Notes under the pieces: model-generated
Seen by the model: only the letters and a program-made list of their open reading frames with translations
What the model was told of the DNA's origin: nothing
The model's database searches: none
Source: Microcoleus vaginatus HSN003
Lineage (GTDB): Bacteria > Cyanobacteriota > Cyanobacteriia > Cyanobacteriales > Microcoleaceae
Length of the DNA: 64,000 bases
Direction of reading: 5' to 3'
Assembly: GCF_022701255.1 (NCBI RefSeq)
Contig: NZ_CP031705.1
Span: forward strand, 1 to 64,000
Shown: piece after piece, positions 43,666-52,200 of the stretch
Layout: each line of letters opens with the position of its first letter
How positions within the stretch are numbered: position 1 is the first letter of the stretch
Made by a program: the position numbers and the translations under genes

Positions 43666-45939
43666 ATGAACGCGAACACTCTGACTCCCTCTCATTCGAT
43701 CGATCCTGCCGTAGTTCCCGATTGGCTGCAAGAATGCCTGAATACTCGATCGCAGCCTGATGGGGGCGCTAACCCGAATTGTTCGACGGACGACAGCTTA
43801 ATTTGTCGGGCCTTTGAATTTGCCCGCGACTTGCACGAAGGACAATACCGCAAATCAGGAGAACCTTACATTTGCCATCCGGTAGCGGTCGCTGGAATAC
43901 TCCGGTATATGGGCGGCAACAACGTCATGATTGCCGCGGGCTTCCTCCACGACATTGTTGAAGATACAGATATTACTCTCGAAGAAATAGAACAGCGGTT
44001 CGGTGCGGAAGTGCGACAGTTGGTTGAAGGTGTCACCAAGCTTTCTAAGTTTAATTTTTCCAGCAAAACAGAGCGCCTTGCAGAAAATTTCCGCCGAATG
44101 TTTCTAGCAATGGCTAAAGATATTCGCGTTATTGTCGTCAAACTAGCAGATCGGCTGCACAACATGAGGACTTTGGAGCATTTGTCCGAAGAAAAGCAGC
44201 GCACTATTGCCCTAGAAACCCGAGATATTTTTGCTCCCCTGGCGAACCGTTTGGGTATCGGGCGCTTTAAGTGGGAATTGGAAGATTTAGCGTTTAAATA
44301 CCTGGAACCGGAAGCTTACCGCGAAATTCAGGAATTGGTGGCGGTGAAGCGAGCCGATCGAGAAACTCAACTCGCAGAAGTCACAGATAGTTTGCGAGAA
44401 AGGCTTGACAATTTAGGCATTAAATGCTATGAGGTTAGCGGTCGTCCTAAACATTTGTACGGGATTTATGGGAAGATGCAGCGGCGCCAAAAAGGCTTTA
44501 ACCAAGTGTACGATATTGCTGCGGTGCGGATTATAGTAGAAACCAATGATGACTGTTATCGGGCTTTGGCGATCGTCCATGATTCTTTCCGCCCGATTCC
44601 CGGCCGCTTTAAAGATTATATCGGTTTACCAAAAGCCAACCGCTATCAATCTTTGCACACCGGAGTAATCGGAACCAGTGGCCGCCCCATCGAAGTGCAA
44701 ATTCGCACCGTAGCAATGCACCACATTGCAGAATACGGCATTGCCGCCCACTGGAAATACAAAGAAACTGGCGGTTCTAACACAACAGTCACCGGCGACG
44801 ACGAAAAATTTACTTGGCTGCGACAACTCCTAGAATGGCAAAGCGACCTCAAAGACGATCAGGAATATTTACAAAGCATTAAGGACAACTTATTCGACGA
44901 AGATATCTACGTTTTTACTCCTAACGGAGACGTAATTGCTCTCAATAGCGGCTCCACTCCCGTAGATTTTGCTTACCGCATTCACACAGAAATTGGCAAT
45001 CGCTGCACCGGTGCGAGAGTCAACGGGCGAATGGTGACACTAGACAAGGTTTTAAAGAACGGCGATATTGTAGAAATCTTGACCCAAAAAAATGGTCATC
45101 CGAGTTCCGACTGGCTGAATTTTGTCAAGACAAACGGAGCAAAAAACCGAATTCGTCAGTGGTTGAAGCGATCGCACCGAGATGAAAATCTGGCTCGCGG
45201 GCGGGAATTGCTGGAAAAAGAATTAGGTAAAAACGGCTTAGAATCTTTGCTGAAATCTGAACCCATGCAGTCTGTGGCTCAGCGCTGCAACTACCACAGC
45301 GTCGAAGATTTAATCGCCGGTTTGGGCTACGGCGAAGTGACTCTAAACCTCGTAGTAAATCGACTGCGAGATTTAGTAAAAGTGCAGCAAAAAATTGAAG
45401 CTGCTCCCGCAGGAACCCACGAATTGCCCCAGCTAATACCTGCATCGACGACACCGAAACCAGTACCGAGTTCATCTCCGAGCAAATCGCCGATCGCAGG
45501 TGTAGAGGGATTGCTCTACCATTTATCCGGCTGTTGCTGTCCGATTCCTGGGGAATCAATTATTGGAGTTGTGACTCGCACTCGCGGAATTTCGATTCAC
45601 CGACAACGATGTTCAAATGTTGAGAGCGTACCGGGCGATCGGTTGGTTCCTGTGAGTTGGAATTCCAGTAACCGCAATGAATCTCGACCAAACACTTATC
45701 CGGTTAATATTCAAATTGAAGCCCTCGATAGAGTGGGAGTTCTCAATGATGTTTTATCGCATTTGAAGGACAACAAAGTAAACGTCCGCAGCGCTCAAGT
45801 CAAAACATATCCAGGATTTCCGGCATTAATTGACTTGTGCATGGATATCCAGGATAAACAACAGTTCGAGCGCACTTGTATGCAAATTAAAAAGATGAGC
45901 GATATTTTGAATTTGCGGAGGCTGAGTGAAGTGAGTTAA
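43666..45939 (+). CDS. Bifunctional (p)ppGpp synthetase/hydrolase (Rel/SpoT)
   Basis: This 757-residue stringent-response enzyme has an HD hydrolase domain with HD at 95-96 (AAGFLHDIVEDTD) and RPHNMRT-like DRLHNMRTLEHL. The synthetase domain carries GRPKHLYGIYGKMQRR and YIGLPKANRYQSLHTGV. A TGS domain follows (VFTPNGDVIALNSGSTPVDF, about 405), then a zinc-finger-like conserved-cysteine domain (LSGCCCPIPGESIIGVVTRT near 630) and ACT at the end (QIEALDRVGVLNDVLSHLKD). Both catalytic domains look intact, so it should make and break (p)ppGpp. The ATG at 43666 follows AAAGGTG; a GTG at 43657 is also in frame. It is probably regulated alone and followed closely by the DUF6883 gene. Confidence 0.95.
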   Translation: MNANTLTPSHSIDPAVVPDWLQECLNTRSQPDGGANPNCSTDDSLICRAFEFARDLHEGQYRKSGEPYICHPVAVAGILRYMGGNNVMIAAGFLHDIVEDTDITLEEIEQRFGAEVRQLVEGVTKLSKFNFSSKTERLAENFRRMFLAMAKDIRVIVVKLADRLHNMRTLEHLSEEKQRTIALETRDIFAPLANRLGIGRFKWELEDLAFKYLEPEAYREIQELVAVKRADRETQLAEVTDSLRERLDNLGIKCYEVSGRPKHLYGIYGKMQRRQKGFNQVYDIAAVRIIVETNDDCYRALAIVHDSFRPIPGRFKDYIGLPKANRYQSLHTGVIGTSGRPIEVQIRTVAMHHIAEYGIAAHWKYKETGGSNTTVTGDDEKFTWLRQLLEWQSDLKDDQEYLQSIKDNLFDEDIYVFTPNGDVIALNSGSTPVDFAYRIHTEIGNRCTGARVNGRMVTLDKVLKNGDIVEILTQKNGHPSSDWLNFVKTNGAKNRIRQWLKRSHRDENLARGRELLEKELGKNGLESLLKSEPMQSVAQRCNYHSVEDLIAGLGYGEVTLNLVVNRLRDLVKVQQKIEAAPAGTHELPQLIPASTTPKPVPSSSPSKSPIAGVEGLLYHLSGCCCPIPGESIIGVVTRTRGISIHRQRCSNVESVPGDRLVPVSWNSSNRNESRPNTYPVNIQIEALDRVGVLNDVLSHLKDNKVNVRSAQVKTYPGFPALIDLCMDIQDKQQFERTCMQIKKMSDILNLRRLSEVS

Positions 45940-45954
45940 GAGGAAATTCTTCCT

Positions 45955-46272
45955 ATGGCAAAACTCAGCCTTAACTCGGTTATTCCTTCAGCAAAGCTGA
46001 CCAACTATTTATTAATCCGGCTTCCTAAAGACGACAAATCTCAGTTTCTCGATCGAGGTGGTTACAGCATAGAAAACTGGCAACAGCTCGATCGAGATTT
46101 AAGAAGCCAGATACTTCCTCTGGAAGCGGAGCCAATGGAAAACACCAGATACGGTCAAAAGTACATGATTAAAGGCAGTTTAACAGGTCCAAACGGTACG
46201 ATTTTACAAGTTAAAACCGTTTGGATCGTTACTCCATCCGAAACCAGATTTGTTACATTAGTTCCTGATTGA
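45955..46272 (+). CDS. DUF6883-family small protein
   Basis: This 105-residue soluble protein (NSVIPSAKLTNYLL, FLDRGGYSIENWQQLDRDLR, GPNGTILQVKTVWIV) fits the DUF6883 pattern, in which a ready helix is followed by a beta sheet with a conserved Trp-Gln turn. It is directly followed by a DUF4926 gene 16 bases downstream. A good ribosome site (GAGGAA, 10 bases) supports the ATG. The pair is recurrent in cyanobacteria and looks like a toxin/antitoxin or toxin/immunity module; that is inference. The gene starts 15 bases after rel, so read-through is possible. Confidence 0.75.
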   Translation: MAKLSLNSVIPSAKLTNYLLIRLPKDDKSQFLDRGGYSIENWQQLDRDLRSQILPLEAEPMENTRYGQKYMIKGSLTGPNGTILQVKTVWIVTPSETRFVTLVPD

Positions 46273-46288
46273 CAAGAGGTTAAGCCCC

Positions 46289-46513
46289 ATGAAATTTGAA
46301 CTGTTTTCACAGGTAGCATTGCGAGAAGACATTCCTAAGTATGGCCTAAAAAAAGGTGATACAGCAACTATCGTTGAACACTACCAGATGCCGGAAGGTG
46401 AAGAAGACGGTTATAGCTTAGAGGGTTTCAATATCGAAGCAATTACAGTTGAAGTTGCCGAGTCCCAGATTGAAGCAATAAAAGCTCCTGTTTTGCAGCT
46501 TGGAAAATATTGA
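46289..46513 (+). CDS. DUF4926-family small protein
   Basis: This 74-residue acidic protein has a typical order: LFSQVALREDIPKYGLKKGD, then TATIVEHYQMPEGEEDGYSL, then EGFNIEAITVEVAESQIEAI. An SH3-like small barrel with KKGDTATIV fits the DUF4926 family. It is the second gene of the DUF6883/DUF4926 pair, with 16 bases between. A role as antitoxin or immunity partner of DUF6883 is a guess from context. It converges on the antitoxin-like gene at 46514 with no gap. Confidence 0.8.
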   Translation: MKFELFSQVALREDIPKYGLKKGDTATIVEHYQMPEGEEDGYSLEGFNIEAITVEVAESQIEAIKAPVLQLGKY

Positions 46514-46675
46514 TTACCATTCGCCTTCCACCAGCCTGCGATGAGAGCGACTCATCTTGCGAAGCAAAACTTGTTCTTCTTCAGACAGAGGTGCTTCGCA
46601 AGCAGCATTAATTTTTTCTAACAGTTGTTGATTTTCGCGGCGGCGGATAAATTCTTCAAGGGCTATTTTAATCAT
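46514..46675 (-). pseudogene. Truncated VapB/MazE-like antitoxin remnant
   Basis: The frame encodes MIKIALEEFIRRRENQQLLE through an acidic stretch to KMSRSHRRLVEGEW. This resembles the C-terminal half of cyanobacterial type II antitoxins, where the ALEEFIRRRE helix is normally preceded by a ribbon-helix-helix DNA-binding part. That part is missing here. The region upstream belongs to the betaine-binding-protein gene. No toxin gene lies next to it. A frame start at 46702 would overlap that gene by 14 bases. It may be a remnant or a tiny stand-alone antitoxin. Confidence 0.45.
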
Positions 46676-46688
46676 ATTTTGGCGGAGT

Positions 46689-47594
46689 TTAAGGCTTTGC
46701 ATCGCCCAACTTTTGCTGCAAAAACTCCTGGGCTACTTCTCCAGCTTCCTGCTGTTTCTTATCAACTTGATAATTCAGTCGTCGCATATCTTCCTCGGAG
46801 ATTTTGCCGCCCAATTCTGCGAGGACTGGACGCAATTCTGGGTATTTTTCCAAAACTTGCGATCGCACAACCGGAACTGCTTGGTAGGGCGGGAAATAGT
46901 TCTTGTCATCTTTGAGAACTACTAAACCTAAACTTTGAATCAAACCATCCGTCGTATTACCAGCAATCACATCTACTTCTTTTTGTTGCAGTGCTTGATA
47001 AAGCAATCCTAACAGCAACTCCTTCGGTTCTTCTCGAAACTTAATCCCGTAAGTTTTAGCTAATCCGGGAAATCCATCTTCTCTCTCGTTAAATTCTGGG
47101 CCGAAACCAGCCCGGAGGTTAGGTGCAGCTTTCCCAAGTTGTGAGAGAGTTTGTAAATTGAGTTTTTTGGCATCGTCTCCCCGCACAATAATCGCAAAAC
47201 TGTTATTAAATCCCAGCGGTTCCGTCCATTCTGCTTTAAACTGTTTGGGATATTCTTGTTTGAGGTAAGCGAGGACTTTCTTTGGGTCAGAAATCGGTTT
47301 CTGTTTGAGCAGGTTGGCGTAAGCAGTCCCCGTGTATTCGACGTACAAATCGATTTTACCTGCTGTTAGGGATTGATGGCAAAGCGCACCTCCGAGATTC
47401 AGTTCTCGTTCTACTTTGATATCTGTTTTAGCTTCGATATGGCGTGCTAAAATTTCTGCGAGGATGACTTGTTCGGTAAAGTCTTTCGAGCAGATGACAA
47501 CTTGCTTTTGGGGCTTAGAGGTACATCCTGCTACTGCAAGCAAGCAAAGCAGCCAGCAGGAATAGAAAAAAAAATCGTTCTTAGAGATTTTCAT
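46689..47594 (-). CDS. Glycine betaine/choline-type ABC substrate-binding lipoprotein
   Basis: This 301-residue OpuAC-type binding protein has a lipoprotein signal with lipobox LAVAGC (Cys24). The mature part carries features of the OpuC/OsmF group: VVICSKDFTEQVILAEIL, NLGGALCHQSLTAGKIDLYV, EYTGTAYANLL and DVIAGNTTDGLI. It would capture a quaternary amine or similar osmolyte. No permease or ATPase is nearby, so its partners must lie elsewhere or it is orphan. The 3' end overlaps the antitoxin remnant. ATG at 47592-47594. Divergent from the aldehyde dehydrogenase. Confidence 0.92.
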   Translation of the reverse strand: MKISKNDFFFYSCWLLCLLAVAGCTSKPQKQVVICSKDFTEQVILAEILARHIEAKTDIKVERELNLGGALCHQSLTAGKIDLYVEYTGTAYANLLKQKPISDPKKVLAYLKQEYPKQFKAEWTEPLGFNNSFAIIVRGDDAKKLNLQTLSQLGKAAPNLRAGFGPEFNEREDGFPGLAKTYGIKFREEPKELLLGLLYQALQQKEVDVIAGNTTDGLIQSLGLVVLKDDKNYFPPYQAVPVVRSQVLEKYPELRPVLAELGGKISEEDMRRLNYQVDKKQQEAGEVAQEFLQQKLGDAKP

Positions 47595-47656
47595 GACTTA
47601 ACTCAAATTAAAAATCTACAATTAATACCTTATAAGTTATAGCATAAAGCCCCGAT

Positions 47657-47681
47657 CGCAGACTTCTTCAAGAAGTCTGCG
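47657..47681. repeat. Perfect 12-bp inverted repeat in a divergent promoter region
   Basis: CGCAGACTTCTT-C-AAGAAGTCTGCG is a perfect palindrome with one central base. It is flanked by CGATCG/GCGATCG motifs (47653, 47691). It lies between divergent genes, so it is not a simple terminator. It could be an operator or a dispersed repeat. Confidence 0.7.
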
Positions 47682-47757
47682 CTTTAACACCGATCGCACT
47701 TTACCCAAGTTCCGTTTTCCTGTTGTAACATTTATTGATAGACATGGAGGAATAAAT

Positions 47758-49125
47758 ATGGTAATCAGAGTCAGCGATATTATCCAGCAGCAGCGGCAAT
47801 TTTTTGCGACTGGGAAAACTAAGGATGTGGATTTTCGGATCGAACAACTCAAGAATCTCAAAAGTGCGATCGTTTCCAATCAATCACGGATTGTGGATGC
47901 TGTCAAGGCTGATTTGAACAGGCCGGAGTACGAGGCTTATTTTGAAATTGCTGCGATCGCAGAAGTTAATTATGCCATCAAAAATGTTAAATCGTGGGCC
48001 AAGCCGAAAAAAGTGCCTACTTCGATCGATCAATTCCCAGCATCGGCCCGCATTTACCCAGAACCTTTGGGCGTAGTTTTAATCATCGGGCCTTGGAATT
48101 ACCCATTTCAGCTAATGATATCACCTTTAGTCGGGGCGATCGCTGCAGGCAACTGCGCCATCCTCAAGCCTTCGGAAATCGCCTCACACACGTCGGAAGT
48201 TGTCGCCGACATGATTACCAAAACCTTCGATCCCGCCTACGTAGCAGCCGTCGAAGGAGGAGTCGAAATCAGCCAACAATTATTAGCCGAAAAATTCGAC
48301 CACATCTTCTTTACAGGCGGCACAAAAATCGGTAAAATAGTCATGGAAGCCGCCGCCAAACACCTGACACCTGTAACATTAGAATTGGGCGGCAAAACTC
48401 CTTGCATTGTAGACTCAGATATTCAACTTGAATACACTGCTAAACGCATTGCGTGGGGCAAATTCATCAATGCCGGTCAAACTTGTATCGCTCCCGATTA
48501 CCTGTTAGTCGATAAAAAAGTTAAACCGGATTTGATGCAGGCAATTAAAACAGCAATTCACGGATTTTACGGCGACGATCCGCAGAAAAGTCCCGACTAT
48601 TCCCGAATTATCAATCAGCATCATTTAGGACGTTTGGCAGAGTTTATTAAAGACGGAGAAATTGTCGTCGGAGGTCAAACAAACCCCGAAGATAAATATA
48701 TTGCACCGACGGTTCTCGACAAGGTTTCCTGGGATGCGCCTGTGATGAAGGATGAGATTTTTGGGCCGATTTTACCAGTTTTGGAGTATGATGATTTGGG
48801 GGAGGCGATCGCCCAAATCAACGCCCGTCCCAAACCCCTAGCTTTGTATTTGTTCTCCAAAGATAAAGAGAAACAAGAGCGAGTTTTGCGGGAAACTTCT
48901 TCCGGCGGAGTTTGCATAAACGACACGGTTATGCAAGTCGGAGTAACAACTTTGCCTTTTGGGGGAGTTGGCGACAGCGGCACCGGCAGCTATCACGGGA
49001 AAGCAAGTTTTGACACTTTTTCTCATCAAAAAAGCGTGCTGCAAAAGTCATTTTTAGTTGACTTAAAATGGCGCTACGCTCCCTATCTAGGTAAGTTGGA
49101 TTTGATTAAGAAAGTTATCGGTTGA
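47758..49125 (+). CDS. Aldehyde dehydrogenase (ALDH3-like)
   Basis: This 455-residue NAD(P)-dependent enzyme shows the ALDH landmarks: IGPWNYPFQLMISPLVGAIA near 112, the NAD-binding FFTGGTKIGKIV near 183, the general base Glu in LELGGKTPCIV near 209, the nucleophile Cys in FINAGQTCIAPDYLLV near 242, and KDEIFGPILPVLEY near 333. The short length and C-terminal hydrophobic tail point to the ALDH3 class acting on fatty or aromatic aldehydes. In cyanobacteria such enzymes oxidise fatty aldehydes to acids. A strong site (GGAGGA, 8 bases before ATG) supports the start. Confidence 0.95.
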   Translation: MVIRVSDIIQQQRQFFATGKTKDVDFRIEQLKNLKSAIVSNQSRIVDAVKADLNRPEYEAYFEIAAIAEVNYAIKNVKSWAKPKKVPTSIDQFPASARIYPEPLGVVLIIGPWNYPFQLMISPLVGAIAAGNCAILKPSEIASHTSEVVADMITKTFDPAYVAAVEGGVEISQQLLAEKFDHIFFTGGTKIGKIVMEAAAKHLTPVTLELGGKTPCIVDSDIQLEYTAKRIAWGKFINAGQTCIAPDYLLVDKKVKPDLMQAIKTAIHGFYGDDPQKSPDYSRIINQHHLGRLAEFIKDGEIVVGGQTNPEDKYIAPTVLDKVSWDAPVMKDEIFGPILPVLEYDDLGEAIAQINARPKPLALYLFSKDKEKQERVLRETSSGGVCINDTVMQVGVTTLPFGGVGDSGTGSYHGKASFDTFSHQKSVLQKSFLVDLKWRYAPYLGKLDLIKKVIG

Positions 49126-49180
49126 TATTGCCTAAGCACCAGATTCTCCCTCACCCCCCAGGGCTGTTTCTTTATCCCGA

Positions 49181-49212
49181 AGTCCGGCAGGGGTTTCAAC
49201 CCCTGCCGGACT
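49181..49212. terminator. 13-bp perfect hairpin between convergent genes
   Basis: AGTCCGGCAGGGG-TTTCAA-CCCCTGCCGGACT forms a perfect 13-bp stem with a six-base loop. It lies 55 bases after the aldehyde dehydrogenase stop and 60 bases after the end of the convergent NB-ARC gene. No strong T-run follows on either strand, so it may be a dispersed repeat acting as a bidirectional terminator. Confidence 0.55.
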
Positions 49213-49271
49213 GAATGCTTGACGTGTTTGTTGTTAGCAAAGATCGCCTCCTTCAATCCCATATCCCTGTT

Positions 49272-52200
49272 CTAATCGGTGCTGTGCCATTCTCGATCGA
49301 TTCTCTCCAAATCCTTGGCGGCTCCCAATAGTTGAAAAATTTGATGTGCTGTATCGTAATATTGTTGAGCAACTTCTGTGTTGCCGCGCTTTCGCTCAAG
49401 GCGCGCGAAATCGTAGTTAGTTTCAGCAATATGCCAAGTCATCCCCAGTTTTTGCATTTTTCCTAAAGCTTCTGTTAACAGTTGTTCTGCTGTATCTAGA
49501 TTGCCTCTACCGAGTTCATTTTCTCCGAGACAACCGATCGACATTGCTATCCCTTCGTGAGCGCCCAATTCTGTCATCATTTCCAAATGTTGCCGGTAGA
49601 GTTTCTCAGCTTCATCCCAATTGCCGCGATTTCGCTCAATATCTCCCAACACTCCCCAAGAAGATGCCATGCCCGATCGATCGCCCAATTCTGTTCTCAA
49701 TCCCAAATGTTGCCGGTAGAGTTTCTCTGCTTCATCCCAATTGCCGCGATCTCGCTCGATATTTCCCAACATCCCTAATGAACTAGCAATGCCCGAGCGA
49801 TCGCCCAATTCTGTTCTCAATGCCAAAGATTGCCAGAAGAGTTTCTCTGCTTCATCCCAATTGCCCCGATTTCGCTCGATATCTCCCAACCTCCCTAATG
49901 AACTAGCAATGCCCGAGCGATCGCCCAATTCTGTTCTCAATGCCAAAGCTTGCCGATAGAGTTTCTCTGCTTCATCCCAATTGCCGCGATTTTGCTCGAT
50001 ATTTCCCAACACACCCCAAGAAGATGCCATGCCCGATCGATCGCCCAATTCTGTCATCATTTCCAAATGTTGCTGGTAGAGTTTCTCTGCTTCATCCCAA
50101 TTGCCGCGATTTCGCTCGATATCTCCCAACACACCCCAAGAAGATGCTATGCCCCAGCGATCGCCCAATTCTGTCATCATTTCCAAATGTTGCCGATAGA
50201 GTTTCTCAGCTTCATCCCAATTGCCACGATTTCGCTCGATATCTCCCAACGATGCCCAAGAAGATGCCATGCCCCAGCGATCGCCCAATTCTGTCATCAC
50301 TTCCAAATGTTGGCGGTAGAGTTTCTCAGCTTCATCCCAATTGCCGCGATTTCGCTCGATATTTCCCAACGATGCCCAAGAATATGCCATGCCCCTGCGA
50401 TCGCCCAATTCTGTTCTCAATGCCAAAGATTGCCGGTAGAGTTTCTCAGCTTCCTCCCAATTGCCGCGATTTCCCTCGATATTTCCCAACACACCCCAAG
50501 AAGATGCCATCCCTTGGCGATCGCCCAATTCTGTCATCATTTCCAAATGTTGCCGGTAGAGTTTCTCAGCTTCCTCCCAATTACCGCGATTTCGCTCGAT
50601 ATCTCCCAACACACCCCAAGAAGATGCCATCCCTTGGCGATCGCCCAATTCTGTCATCATTTCCAAATGTTGCCGGTAGAGTTTCTCAGCTTCAGCCCAA
50701 TTGCCGCGATTTCGCTCGATATCTCCCAACATCCCTAATGAATTAGCAATGCTGCTCTGATTATTTTCTTTTTGTGCGATGGCTAGGGCATCTTTAAAAT
50801 ATTTTTCTGCTAAATCCCAATTCCCAAAATCCCGATGAATTACACCTAATGCTCTCAAGCAATAAGAACGTCGCTCGCCTTCAACATAAAGTAATATTTG
50901 CTCGTACAATTCTTTTGATAAATTCCAGTATCCCCACCTTCTTAAGTATTCACGTGGGATTAAGTAGTAAGCTTCGGGATAGTTGCCCAACCTAAAGGCA
51001 AAATGTTGAGCTTCAAGAACAGCTTGTAAATCTGCTAACCTTTGAGGATTGTTCACATTTTTACCAGTGCAGTAAAACTTATAAACACTTTCCAGCAGCT
51101 TTGGCAGTTCATCTCTATATTCCCCTTGCAAAAACTCCTCAATCACCCGGTGCAAATCATAAAAATCCTCACATTTCTCCTCGTCATAACGACTCTGGAT
51201 CAAACTCGCACCGACTAATCGCTGTAAAATTGCTTCTGTCTCGCTAATTTCTGCCTTTGTAAATTCCGCAGGTGCTGCTAATTCTGCTGCTAATTCAAAG
51301 CGGGGATCTTTTTCAACATCATCTGTATACAGTCGCAAAAAAGTTAAACCTCTCACATCTATCGGCACTCGCAAAACACACATCCGACGCAGTAAATCTC
51401 TTGCCGCTTCACTTTGCCTTGTTAGTTGTTCTCGCAACATCGGTTCTGCATTCTTCGTTACCAATTCGGAATTATTCCGCAGATACCCCTGTTTTCCCTT
51501 GCCGAGAGCCGCCAATTGAGTTAATAAAAAAACATGACCTTGAACTTGCTGAGATATCCACTGCAAATCAGCTAATTTATCAGTCAACTTTCGCTGCCGC
51601 AAAATCTCGACACCCGCCGCTAAATCCACCCCTTCCAACACTTCTATATGCACCAATTCCGAATCCGGTGCTAACCCCGGATAGCGGGTATGTGCCAAAT
51701 CCGCAGGCACTTCCCGGCTGGTTAAAATCGTTTGCGATTGGTGCTGCTGATAAACCAAAGCATTCAGCAACTTACCCCAATCCGGTGAAATTGCTCGATG
51801 TACCTGCGCCGCAGCCAAAATGTCGGGATTTCCCGCCTCAACAGCAGGATGCAAAATAGATTCCAGGTTGTCGAGTACCAAAAGACAGCGAGTTTGTTGC
51901 AAGCCAGCCATAATTTTCGCAATCTTTTCATCGGCAGTTTTCAACACTTCCGCAGCCTGAATCCCCAAACCTTCACTTAACAGAAATCCCGCCACGTCAT
52001 CAAAGCTCGTTCTCTCCTTTGCCTCGAAATACATCACGCACTCATAATCGCCACCGGGCCAACTTTCCCCCTTTTGAAAAACCGACTTCTGCCAATTCAC
52101 TCCCAATGCTTCTGCAAGTTTGACAGCCAAACTCGTTTTGCCCATACCCCCTTGCCCGATTATCGCCAATACTTTCAGCGGCGAAGTTCCATCGGGCAGC

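Noticed and set aside
49940..50746. Two plus-strand frames of over 260 codons
   Set aside because: They are antisense shadows of the 120-base TPR repeats, since a period divisible by three keeps several frames open.
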